From positions 18,588,433 to 18,652,432 of the forward strand of contig CM051457.1 in the NCBI GenBank assembly GCA_028274465.1: a DNA stretch of 64,000 nt, written 5' to 3'. Positions 21,239 to 31,818 of the stretch are shown piece by piece. Under the pieces are notes generated by a model, which worked only from the letters and a program-made list of their open reading frames with translations, was not told the origin of the DNA and made no database searches. The stretch is from Plantago ovata. Its lineage: Eukaryota; Streptophyta; Magnoliopsida; Lamiales; Plantaginaceae. Every line of letters starts with the position of its first letter. Within the stretch, counting starts at the first letter, position 1. The translations under genes were made by a program, and so were the position numbers.

Positions 21239-23530
21239 TTTTTTTTTGGAACTGAACTTTCTTACTTGTTTTATTCCAAAAACTGAGTAATACAGAAACG
21301 CCGACTCCTAAGATTCCAGACGGGACTTAAAACAAGCCTCTTATACTACCAAACCAGTCAACAATTATACAACAATTACTAGTACTCAACCCAGACCAAA
21401 ACAGAATTTAGCCATATCCTTATTCCCTGTACATCGAATTCGCACGACACGTTTTATTTCCTCAACAATGTGCATTCCAAACACTTGTTGTTGATGAATC
21501 TTGAGATTGCGAGCTCTCCGTATAGCATACACTGTCTCCGTAAGAGCCAGCTTCAAAATCCTTCCTCTCATCCGTTTTCCAGCAGTAGCTCTGTTTACCC
21601 ATTGTAATTCTGTGCTCCATCCTTTAGGAGAATGCTGGTATTGCATCCAGTTTAATAGTTCATTCCATACCATCTTTGTGTTTCTGCATTCAAAGAATAA
21701 GTGCTCCATGCTTTCATTTTCTCCACAGAAAACGCAACAACCATCCGTCTGCAACCCAAACCTTAACAGTCTATCTTTAGTATATAGTCTCTTATGACAT
21801 GCCATCCACAAAGTGAACTGTGCCCTGCCCCTAGCTCGATTATTATAGAAAATTATCTCGAAGGCATAGTTTTTTTGTCTCCTATCAACTCGTGATACAC
21901 AACTGCTGTCTTGTATTTAAGATTTAGCTCAACATTCTTCCAGCTTTCCAAACTACTAGCTGTATTTCTTAACTTCAGAATTTTCTTCATTATCCATGAG
22001 CATTTAGCTCCTCCAGCAAATTGCATAACATCCTTATCTTTCATATATATTGTATGCACCCATCTGACCCATAACTTGTCCGATTTTTGGCAAAGATTCC
22101 ACAAAAGTTTCATAATCGTTGCATCATTCCATTCTTTGAGTGCAACAATATTTAATCCACCTTCATTCTTGGGATTACAGATTGTATCCCAAGCTATAGG
22201 CGCTTTGTGAGTAATCATATCACCACCACTCCACAAGAACGACCGACAATGACTTTCTATCTTCATAATAACTTTCTTTGGCAAGGGGAAAATTTGCATC
22301 CAGTAACTTGTAATTGAGAATATAACGATCTTCATCAATTGCAGCCTACCAGAATAGCTCAGTAATTTTGTAGACCAATGCTTTAGTCTCAACATTATCT
22401 TCTCCATTAAAGTCAAATACTGATTGACAGTTATTTTCTTACTGGTTAGAGGTACTCCCAGATAGTTGAACAACATTGATCCTTCGCTGAAACCAGTTTC
22501 CTGTATGATCTCTTTCTTTTCACCCATAGGTATCCCTCCCATGAAAGACTTTACATTTTGCAAAGTTGGCCTTTAAACCTGTTGATCTAGAAAACTGCTC
22601 AAATTTATCCATAAGCAATTTAATCGATTGCTTATCACCTCTTGCAAACAGAAATAGATCATCGGCGAAACAAATATTAGAAATTCCCAGCTTTTCACAT
22701 CTTGGATGCCAGTTAAAATCGGGATTTTCCTTTAACCTTTGAAGACATTTGTGCAAGTACTCCATTATGATGACAAATAACAAGGGAGAGACAGGATCAC
22801 CATGTCTCAAGCCTCGTTTTGCCTTCAAAATCTTACTTGGAACACCCTTTATATTATACCTATAAGAAACTCCTTCAACACAAATCATGATCCATCAAAT
22901 AAACCTATGTGGGAATCCCATCTCCCTCATAATTGCTTCCAAAGCCTCCACTCCACCGTATCGTACGCTTTATGTAGATCCATTTGTATCATGCACCTGG
23001 GGGAGATTTGTTTTCTGTTATAACCTCTTATCAGTTCTTGAGCTATCATGATGTTGTCATGGATCACTTTTCCGGGCAGAAAAGCTGATTGATTGTCATC
23101 TATAACTTTGTTAATAACCATCCTCAACCTCTTGGTCAAAATCTTCGAAATGATCTTATAAATAGTCGTGCAGCACGAGATATGACTCATATCCTTCATT
23201 GAACAAGCATCCTTATGTTTTGGAATCAGAGTAACTAGGGAGCAATTTACAGCAACATAAAGTCTTTCCTGCTCAAAAAATCCTTGACAGCCGCAATCAA
23301 ATCTCCTTTGATAATACTCCAGGCACTTTTGAAAAATTTAGCATTATATCCGTCAATACCAGGTGCCTTCGTATCACCTATACTCTTAAGAGCATCCCAA
23401 ATTTCTTCTTCACTGATATCTGCGCACAACATTTCTCCATTTAACTGACTAATTTGTTTTCCCTTTCTCATAGCCACCAGGTCAATCCCCACGCTATATA
23501 TTGTCATTTCTATTTTTTCCTTTAGATACT
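21239..23530 (-). mobile_element. 5'-truncated L1-type LINE with reverse transcriptase
   Basis: Minus strand, A tail at 21239-21248. Successive frames give the reverse transcriptase in order: KAPGIDGYNAKFFK (23507-23247), FLPGKVIHDN and MDLHKAYDTVEW (23199-22927), GLRHGDPVSPLLF and the catalytic FADDLFLF (22888-22520), a thumb/connection block with YLGVPLTSKK (22563-21853), and the C-terminal zinc-binding CCVFCGENESMEHLFFEC (21811-21386). These are in different frames, so the element is inactive. ORF1, the endonuclease and the 5' end are missing. No target duplication was found with confidence. Confidence 0.9.
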
Positions 23531-23551
23531 GTCATCACAATATATCAAACT

Positions 23552-23760
23552 TCAGCTATCAACTTTATTATCAATTAAATATAAATGGCACAATCCCAAG
23601 TTAATAGTATTCCACTGTGAAAATACATCACCACTATAACCTTCACCATCCATCATTCCCAGACCTTCCCCTTTTCCAAGTCCAACTCCAACTTCATTAC
23701 ACTTTTTCACCTTTAAAACTCCAGAACTTCGCATACCTGAAATATATACCAATTTCCTTT
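23552..23760 (-). other. Possible host-exon-like remnant 5' of the LINE
   Basis: The minus strand reads KKCNEVGVGLGKGEG, LGMMDGEGYSGDVFSQW after a TTTCAG-like site. Protein-like composition, no family recognised. Whether it once joined the 21007-21238 frame across the LINE is a guess. Confidence 0.25.
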
Positions 23761-24175
23761 TTCCACTCTATCTCAGTACGTTCCCTCTCAAACGTTACAT
23801 TAGCTAGACCTTCTGGGTAACAATATTAGGTATATTTTGTTTTGAACATCAATGTGTTTTGGAACAACACATTAGCCCTTGCTCAGAATATGATACACGT
23901 GCTTTTTATGATGAATTCGCAAACGAGAAGCTTACATTTTGGATCGAGTAAGTATATATGACGCAAATAATAAGCCAAACACGCAATCAAATGTCGAAGA
24001 AGAGTTTTTAGAAGTCGAAAGCCATCTGTACATTATATGCATGGTCAACCACAATTCACGAGCTTATCATTTTTTACTACTATATACACATTGTGATTTC
24101 AATCGACCGGCCGGTCCACCTTCAACGGTCTACTTCTTGACCCTTCACAATTTCCCAACTTAATTAGATCTCCCC

Positions 24176-24183
24176 TATAAATT
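24176..24183 (+). promoter_or_regulatory. TATA box of small gene A2
   Basis: CCCTATAAATTGGTAC lies about 190 bp before the start codon. It is farther than in A1 because of the local leader duplication. Confidence 0.6.
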
Positions 24184-24366
24184 GGTACAGTCATCATGCA
24201 CCAATTCTATACAATATTCTATACACATTTTATTTGCTGCAACTTTATACTACGTACTCTCATTCATTATTGTTTTGCTGCAACTTTATACTACGTACTC
24301 TCATTCACTTCACAAAATCTACTGTTTTCTCTCAACAAAAATTTGCCTCGTACGTAAATTCTGAAT

Positions 24367-24639
24367 ATGTCGAATATCTCATCCATAGGAGCCTTGGCGA
24401 TGTCTGGCGTAGATTATAGCAGCGTAAATTTTCAAGAATCGGACATGCCACCACCTCATTTGGTAGCTGATATGGATCTGCAGGATTATGATCAATTTTA
24501 CGCACCAAAACAAAGGTACTACTCCAATGGCTTGTCCATGAGACCGCGAATCTCTCATATGAAACATGATCGTCCAAAGGAAACTGCATGCCGTAGTGTA
24601 ACGATTCCAGAAGCCAGGCATAGGAAAGGATTGAATTAA
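24367..24639 (+). CDS. Small protein of the unnamed family (copy A2), 90 aa
   Basis: Single exon beginning MSNISSIGALAMSGVDY, with PPPHLVADMDLQDYDQ at about residues 28-43, KQRYYSNGLSMRPRISHMKH in the middle, and a C-terminus ending HRKGLN. It is the duplicate of A1. The family Glu in EALAM is Gly here (GALAM), the only copy of the five lacking it, which may mean relaxed constraint. No signal peptide or membrane segment. Promoter and 3' flank are shared with A1. The transposon complex begins 90 bp after the stop. Function unknown. Confidence 0.7.
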   Translation: MSNISSIGALAMSGVDYSSVNFQESDMPPPHLVADMDLQDYDQFYAPKQRYYSNGLSMRPRISHMKHDRPKETACRSVTIPEARHRKGLN

Positions 24640-25442
24640 GCAGTAGACAGACTTCCTATGTTTTAACATTTCAAGTGTATCATGTAGTGCAGTTTTGTTT
24701 AATTAATTTGGGAAGATATTTTATACTACTCCCTCCATTCTCTTAGAAGCTTACTGGTTTGACTTTTTTCAGTCAACAGTTTTTTTTACTCTCGATTACT
24801 TTTAAACTATAATGATCACTACAAGAAAAATCGGATATAGCGACGGATTTATCCGTCGCTATATGTTAGCGATCCGTCGCTAAATGTCATTAGCGACGGA
24901 TAGTCCGTCGCTAAATAGGACATCGCGAAAAGTGGCGTCGCTAATTCAAAAAGCGACTGATGATTTCACTTGTCGCTATATTTTAGCGACGGATAAAGGT
25001 AAACGTCGCTATTTTCATCGTTGACCAAACTTGAGACGGATAATTGATACGTCCCTACAATATGGCGACGGATGAAATCATCCATCGCTATATGCTAGAA
25101 CACGTGTCAGGTGCTGGGCAGACGAGATTTGACGACGGATGGTTTAACCCGTCGCTAATTGGTCTGCAATATATTTTTTTATTTGTTTATTTAATTACTT
25201 TTTTGTAGTTGTACACCGCAAATACGTAAACATTTTCGTAACTAAACATTATATACAAAAAAAAAAAAATTGTTCTAAGCATTAATAAAATTAAAAGTAC
25301 TAATTGTCCTAAGCAAAGGAACATGAAAAAAAAATTGTTCGAAAAATAAAAAAAGAGTACTACTGCTGAGATCCTGGGGGGCATCGGCATCATCGAACAT
25401 GAAGAAGTCGGGAGGTGGCGCTCCACCGGGGGGGGGGGCATA

Positions 25443-27180
25443 CTACGCCATGAGCCACTTGATGGATCTCTTAAATCCATGCCTCATCCTCGCCTGCTCT
25501 GCCCTCAACCGAGCAGTCTCCTGGACATGCTCCTGGACAGTCATCTTCAGCTGCTGCTGCTCCTGGAGGTACTCGGGAGGCACATCGGCTTGTCCCCTTC
25601 GGCGCTTGGAGGAGCTGGAGGTGGAGCCACCCTTATTCACCGTCTCCGCTATCGCCTGCGAGAGGTTGCCCATGTCGAAGACACGCCCCTTATCATCGAG
25701 ATTCACGATCTCGAGATAGATGGCGTTCTCCTCCTCGGCCGTGAGATCAAGGTTCTTAGTCCTGGCCAGGAACTCCACCTGAAAATTCAAACAAACAATT
25801 AAGATTTAATTAGTACGTTATTGATCGAAGAATCAAATATTCAACAAGAAGCTCAGGAATCGAAAAAATATAAAACTTACCGCGATTTTTTTGGCCCTAT
25901 CAGCCGGGAAGATTATCTTGCCATCCTTATCCAGCTCCCCGTGAGCCTCACAGAAGTGCTCCCACATGGTCTGCTCCCTCCCCTTCGATATCTTCATCAA
26001 ATATATATAAATTAATAAAGTAATGATTGAATTGAAATAAGACTTAAGAAAGAAAAAGAAACTATAACAAAGTACGTGACTTACCGCGTCCAGGTGGCGC
26101 GCCAACTGGGATTTCGAACCCAGCCGATGCTTCACCGAGCCTGTCCCATCCGGTGGATTATGGGCCCGGTTCTCCCTATTCTGCTCTGACAGCTTTTGGG
26201 CTTGAAGGTTCTCCTCCCAATACTTCTTCCACAGGGGCCACTCCTCCTCCCCAATCCACCCCGACTTCTTCCCCGATGCCTTGATCTTGGTGACCTTCTT
26301 CCGGAAGGCTTCAGAGCCTTCATGTTCGAAGGCATACCACAGCTCCGACTTGAACTTGTTGGGGAGGAAGAACTTCTCCTACATTTCAGAAAGTATACAA
26401 AATTCAGACTAACATATGTATAACACGGTGACTAACATATCACCCGAACAATTGCACATTGTCCTATTTCAACTAACACACGGTGACTAGCATATCACCA
26501 AAACAATTGCACATTGTCCTATTTCAATTAACAACACGGTGACTAACATATCACCCAAACAATTGCACATTGTCCTATTTCAACTAACACACGGTGACTA
26601 ACATATCACCCAAACAATTGCACATTGTCCTATTTCAACTAACACATCAGCCAAGTAATTGAGAACATACCACTTAAACCATAAGAGAAGAATAAAGATT
26701 ACTAACCTCGAGAGCATTCCAAATCTCCGCCTTCCACTCCGGAGTGAAAGTATGCCACTGGGCTCCAAGTGGTGGGAGATCCACTTTCTTCGTGGATTCC
26801 TTGCTGATGAACTTTGCAGCATCCATCGGTATCATCCTGTTGCAATAACATACACAAATTAATTCAACTAAATATTCATGTACTTACACATGCCCAGGCA
26901 TGGGCCACACGACGAGCTTGCCATTCATCCGCTCACCTGCCTTGTACTCCTCCCCCATGTACCCATCATCCGACAGGTTTGCAAACACGTCGTGGCCAGT
27001 AGACCCTGCACTGCTGCTAGAACGGGGGCCAGGTGACTGGGTCTCGCTGACATGAGTTGCTGAGGTCCCCCCCCCCCCCGACTCCGACTGACTACAAGGG
27101 GTGCGAAATGGCGAGTCTGGCTCGGCGTAGCTACGGCTGCTGGCCGCCAACAGCTTCCCCGGTTTCTTTGGCCTCCCCAT
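25443..27180 (-). CDS. CACTA-encoded TnpA-like protein (plant transposase Ptta/En/Spm type), 5 exons, 387 aa
   Basis: Exons on the minus strand are 27180-26888, 26836-26707, 26378-26085, 25991-25881 and 25778-25443. All junctions are GT-AG and the 1164 bases close in frame. The protein starts MGRPKKPGKLLAASSRSY with a Ser/Gly-rich region, then FTPEWKAEIWNALEE, a conserved block with FFLPNKFKSELWYAFEHEGS and RKKVTKIKASGKKSGW, then TMWEHFCEAHGELDKDG, and a coiled-coil-prone end (PPEYLQEQQQLKMTVQE). That order is typical of the Transposase_24-type accessory protein of plant CACTA elements, thought to bind the subterminal repeats. Intron 2 holds a 57-bp tandem repeat. The gene appears intact, but expression is unknown. 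Confidence 0.85.
26424..26645. repeat. Tandem repeat of about 55 bp in TnpA-like intron 2
   Basis: Four units, each containing ACGGTGACTA(A/G)CATATCACC, AACAATTGCACATTGTCC and TATTTCAA(C/T)TAACA. Very similar to one another, so recently expanded. Confidence 0.9.
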
Positions 27181-27212
27181 GATCTAGGAGAGAGCATTTT
27201 AAACACACAGAG

Positions 27213-27865
27213 TTTACATAGGCCAGAATTTAAGCAAAAATTTCCCCAAACATTCACTTCATCTTCTACTACAGAATTAGGCCAGAATTTAAGCAAACAT
27301 TTATCCAATTGTATCAATCCAAATATTTATCCAATTATATCAATCCAAACATTTATTCTTGATTTACCCAAAATTAAGCAAAAATTATACAAAAAAATAA
27401 AAGTAGGCCAGAATTTAATCAACACTTTACTCTACACAACTCCCCGTTCCCCCAAACATTCACTTCATCTTCTACTACAGAATTAGGCCATAATTTAAGC
27501 AAAAATTTATCCAATTGTATCAATCCAAACATTTATCCAATTGTATCAATCCAAACATTTGTTCTCGATTTACCCAAAATTAAGCAAAAATTATACAAAT
27601 AAATAAAAGTAGGCCAAAATTTAATCAACACTTTACTCTACACAATTCTCCTTTCCCCAAAATATTCACTTCATCTTCTACTATCGAATTAGGCCAGAAT
27701 TTAAGCAAAAATTTATCCAATTGTATCAATTTAAACATTTATCCAATTGTATCAATCCAAACATTTATCCAATTTTATCAATCCAAACATTTATTTCTCG
27801 ATTTACCATAAATAAAGCAAAAATTATACAAAAAAATAAAAGTAGGCCAAAATTTAATCAACAAA
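27213..27865. repeat. Three tandem units of about 215 bp upstream of the TnpA-like gene
   Basis: Each unit has AGGCCAGAATTTAAGCAAA, TTATCCAATTGTATCAATCC (repeated), GATTTACC(C/A)AAAATTAAGC and TTTACTCTACACAA. They lie between the TnpA-like start and the right subterminal region, where the element's promoter should be. Confidence 0.85.
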
Positions 27866-29287
27866 AATTAGTCTTAGGGTTTTAGGGTTCTAACCTGGAT
27901 ATAAGAGAATGGAGAATCAAGTCCCAAACGCTTCGGTGGTGGTGGTGGTGGCGATTCGCGGTGGTTCTTCCCGGTTCGTGGTTGTGGCAGTGGAGAGTGG
28001 ATGGCAATAGTGGTGGTGGCGTTGATGGCAATAGTGGTGGTGGCGATTCGCAGCGGCGGTGGTATATAGTGGTGGTGCCGATTGGCGAGTGGGAGTTAGG
28101 GATTTGGTTTGAAAATAGAAAGGGGGAAATGGGGGAGAAGAAGAACTCCCCCTTCTGTATATGAATACGTAGTGAGGATAGGTTTATCCGTCGCTAGGTA
28201 TTTATTTAATTTAATTTTTTTTTCCTTTCTAATATATAGTCAACAGAGGTAGCGACGGATAAGTTCGCGACGGATAAACTTATCCGTCGCTCCTTAGCGA
28301 CGGATAAGCTTTGTCCGTCGCTATCTGAGAGGCGGATTTGCTCTTTTCAAGGAAGAAATGAGCTTAGAGCACAGTTCGTCTAACATCAGCGATCCGTCGC
28401 TAAGTGATAGATTTCTTGTAGTGGATAATGTATTTAACGAAATTATATTATGAAAATATAAAACTTAAATTTTCATAATATAATTTCGTTACATCCTTTA
28501 ACATTATAGTTTAAGAGTAATCGGTAGTTAAAGTTGAACGCTGTGGCAAAAAAAAAATCAAACCAGGAAGCTTCTGAGAAAACAGAGGGAGTAACACATT
28601 TTTTCACCTAAACACATATAGTCCATGACAGTTTTTTGAAACACACCAAAATTTACATTTATACTAAAGGGTGGACCCACCCTAGGGTGGGCTCCAACCC
28701 AACTTGCTTCTAAATTTTGGTCAAGAAAATATTTATTTTAGATACATAGTTTGACTGTAGCGTTTCATCAAATTTCTGGATTGCCTTTGTAGCTCAATTA
28801 TAGTAGAAATCATTCTGGATTGCCTTTTCTCTTTCTTTTATACACTTCAATGAGTTTTTTTTTCCCTTCTTTTTTTGAGAAAAGGAACGATATATATATC
28901 ATCAAATTACTCTGAGTACATCCGGTGATTCAAACGGAAGTAAGTTCATATCAAAGTTGTCTACCAAAACATCGCGGGCTAACATATGAGCCGCCTTTAT
29001 TACCACCACGTTTAACAAAAATGAAATGAAAAGTCTGAAAAAATGAAAGTAAAAGCTTTGCTTCAGTAATAATACTCCCAGAATGAGATAAAGAAGATGC
29101 TTTGTTTGGGAGCTGCTGTATAACATCCAGCACCTTCCACCACCATATTAAGCACCTGTAGCTCATGTCCCAGCTGGATTGCAACCTTTGCAGCTATAGC
29201 TTCGGCAATTTCAGGGTCTTGGATGTGAGGTACAAAATGGCGTCTCGGAAACAGAACCTGGCCATGTTCATTACGGGGCAACACTCC

Positions 29288-29984
29288 GGTTAATGTCATT
29301 TTTAGTCCCTTAAGTGGTGGTCTTCTTCGATTTTAGTCCTCTAAAATTTATATACAATCTTATACGGACACGTGTCGCATGTATATTGATTCTAATTTAA
29401 TTTTTTTAAATGTAATATTGTGATTTAAAACTTTTATAAAAATATGTAAAAAATTATTAATTGAGTTTATAAGTAGAAATTAATTTTAAAAAAATAATAT
29501 AAAAAGGGATACTTAGAGAAAGAGCCTGCTTGTGCGTTGTGGGTGATGTCGGAATACCGATTATATTCTTCAGCTTCCCGACGTGCAAGAGCTGAGCAAT
29601 GTGATCGATGGCTTGCTTAATTGGTCGTGGAGCCGGTTCCTAGCCCGATTACCATACCGGATTGGACATGCTCGACAGCTTTGTAGGCCGCAATATTTTT
29701 CAAATCGTCTTGGATTAACGGAGCTGCGGTTCTAATGGCGGAGATCTGCTCCGCCACCTTTTATTTTATTTTTTAATTTTTTTCTTCTTAATTATTTAAA
29801 ATGATTAAAATCTAATTTGTTAAATTGACTTGGGATTATTTGGACTCTACGAACTAGTGCAAATATGATGAATTAAGGCGTTTATACACGCCGCTTTTTA
29901 CGCTTTCAGGGACTCAATTCGCCTAAATATATGACCAAAACCGTAGATGACCACCACTTAACGGACTAAAACTGCAATTAACCC
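29288..29984. mobile_element. Mutator-like element carrying a host gene piece (Pack-MULE), 0.7 kb
   Basis: The terminal inverted repeats, about 52 bp, start GGTTAATGTCATTTTTAG on the left and, inverted, GGTTAATTGCAGTTTTAG on the right. They continue through TTAAGTGGTGGTC on both sides. The 9-bp sequence CAACACTCC flanks both ends (29279-29287 and 29985-29993). Joining the flanks restores a continuous LINE RNase H reading frame, confirming the insertion. The interior holds part of a ribose-5-phosphate isomerase gene. Confidence 0.88.
29521..29760 (-). pseudogene. Ribose-5-phosphate isomerase A, captured N-terminal fragment
   Basis: The minus strand encodes KVAEQISAIRTAAPLIQDDL, then NIAAYKAVEHVQSGMVIGLG and TGSTT. 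After a small frameshift at about 29617 it continues KQAIDHIAQLLHVGKLKNII and GIPTSPTTHKQA. This is the N-terminal 80 residues or so of the plant cytosolic-type RpiA family, including the substrate-loop GLGTGST motif. RpiA interconverts ribulose-5-phosphate and ribose-5-phosphate in the pentose phosphate and Calvin pathways. The fragment lacks the catalytic middle and C-terminus and is frameshifted, so it makes no enzyme. The true gene is elsewhere in the genome. Confidence 0.82.
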
Positions 29985-30925
29985 CAACACTCCAATACCT
30001 GCTCCATTACGTCGACCTAGAATAGCTGCGTCAAAATTAATCTTGACTGATCCAGCAGCAGGCGGAGACCATGAAGAAGCGGGTTCAGGCAGCCTGGGCG
30101 CTGAGAAGATGGTCTGCGCCTAGCTCCCTGTACCTGTGTATAAAATGGTGCACAAAGTCCACAACCTGCAGGGCTTATAACTGCTGTAACTGGTGTACAA
30201 TATTGTTCCTGTTAGTCCAAACTGCCCAGCAGGCCTCAAGCAACTCCGCCAAATCATCTGCATTTGCTTTCTGATGTTAGTTGGACCAGTTGCTGATGCC
30301 TCCAAATTGGTTGCACCTTCCTTTTTAAACATGAAACCAAGGGAATCAGATTGAATATCAATAGAGCTAATACCCAGTTGTTGGACATGATAGAATCCAT
30401 ATAATAGCCAATAATGCTTAGTTGTATAATAGTCTATGCCATTTATTATGTACCACTTCCAAAATCAAGGGCACTAAAATTAAACGATTTTTTTAATTAA
30501 GCCAGTTTCTCTAACTCGATCTAACTATTAAAATCAATCTTTCGAATCTATTATTATAAGATCCAATTCTATTGCTCTTGGCCTCAATTACAATTTTTGT
30601 TTGGTAAATTTAACCATCAGCCTGAACCACCATCTAGTGTGTGATACTCATTATTGACACTGACGACATCAAGTGCCAATAATTTTGTTAGGCACCAATA
30701 CTTGTAATACGAAGTATTATCTTATTTTTCTTGTTTCGTACGACACCAATATACTGTTCCAAATATGATTTATCGAATTTGTGTATATAACACAAATGAC
30801 AATTATTATTTTAGGATGTAGTTGGTACCCTTAAATGTTTATATTCATGTTTGATGGTACCGTTATATTAAATTAAAGATCAAATAGAATGGTATAATAG
30901 ATATTTTATCATATATATATATATA

Positions 30926-31818
30926 TTCTAGGAACCGCTTCACACGCTATCTTTTAAAACATTATTATTTTATTAAATAATATATTGAAATAAATGGAGT
31001 GAATATATAAAATCTTCACAACTTCAAACGTAATAAAAAATAACTAATTGAGTAATTAAACTTAATATAAATGGTGTGCTATAAATGTATACAGTTTTTG
31101 TAATTATGCAATTAATAGTTTTGAACTGAACTATATTATACATACGAAAATTATTCTTCCGATGAGTTAAGAACCATCAGATACATATCTAGACTTTGGA
31201 AACATTCAACTTCAAAATCTGCAATGCATCTTTTTTTCATGTTAATTGGTATTCTTCATCAGTTGAATATGTTGTCAAGTGCTTCATATAAACATTCTAG
31301 TTTCATAATATGATGTTTTTAGTTATTTTTATCGTATGATTTAAGAATAACTAAGGTCAAAATGACCATCGAAAAAGTCAACAAAATCAAGTGTTACATT
31401 TATTATTGGACGGATGAAGTATGTCTTTTTTTATAAGAACATATCATGATTATTTTTAAAATTAAGTATAATACGTCTTACAACTTTATGTTAAAAACTA
31501 AAAATTTAAGAAGAGAATAAACAAAAAAGAAAAAAATTACATCAATAAGATTAGAACCCAACACCTTCAACTAAAAGAATGATACAAATAATAGAGAAAA
31601 ATCACGCCAACAAGATTCGAACCAAACACCTTCAATAAAAATAATAATAAAAATAATGGAGAAAATCACGCCAACAGGATTCGAACCCTACATCTTTTAA
31701 TTAACTTATGACACATGTACGCACCAGATTGAAATTGAATAAGCAAGATCAACGGATTAAAATTGATTGGTAGGTCAATCAATTTGGTAAATCAACCGAC
31801 TTATTATATTACTTTAAT
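30926..31818 (-). repeat. 0.9-kb dispersed repeat, copy 2 (inverted)
   Basis: Reverse-complement partner of 13979-14880, matching throughout, including the three internal B-box-containing units (31545-31695) and the terminal AGGAACCGCTTCACAC. The two copies differ by scattered substitutions and small indels. Confidence 0.8.

Larger units (their letters stand above)
23890..24720 (+). repeat. Duplicated segment with small gene A2 (copy 2)
   Basis: Same-strand partner of 17685-18500. Its leader contains an extra local tandem duplication (GCAACTTTATACTACGTACT twice, at about 24238 and 24280) that A1 lacks. Confidence 0.8.
24817..28423 (-). mobile_element. CACTA (En/Spm) element, 3.6 kb, with TnpA-like gene
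   Basis: It starts CACTACAAGAAA and ends TTTCTTGTAGTG, with the 3-bp target duplication GAT on both sides (24814-24816, 28424-28426). Both subterminal regions (24830-25170 and 28170-28400) carry many copies of TAGCGACGGAT/ATCCGTCGCTA in both orientations, the usual TnpA-binding pattern. The only gene is a TnpA-like one on the minus strand. I see no DDE transposase (TnpD) sequence, so it is probably non-autonomous. The clean ends suggest a fairly young insertion, made after the host Stowaway. Confidence 0.92.
24729..28591. mobile_element. Stowaway MITE split by a CACTA element
   Basis: Flanked by TA on both sides (24727-24728, 28592-28593). The left end CTCCCTCCATTCTCTTAGAAGC and inverted right end CTCCCTCTGTTTTCTCAGAAGC pair well. 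The MITE itself is about 256 bp; the rest is the inserted CACTA element at 24817-28423. Its GTTTGACT(T)/ATAATTTCGTTA body matches fragments at 8398 and 41828. Confidence 0.8.
28857..30350 (-). mobile_element. Decayed LINE 3' part with RNase H-like domain, split by a Pack-MULE
   Basis: The minus strand, with T-rich (tail) sequence at 28857-28882, encodes the C-terminal part of a LINE polyprotein. A tRNA-H like WTNRNNIVH remnant near 30220 is followed by an RVT_3 RNase H domain: NFDAAI, then GVLPRNEHGQVLFPRR, DPEIAEAIAAKVAIQLG, and NKAAHMLARDVLVDN near the end. These are spread over several frames, so the element is broken. A 697-bp Mutator-like insert at 29288-29984 divides the RNase H domain. 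Confidence 0.7.

Noticed and set aside
25399-25802. Plus-strand open frames of about 100 codons
   Set aside because: They are antisense shadows of the last exon of the CACTA TnpA-like gene.
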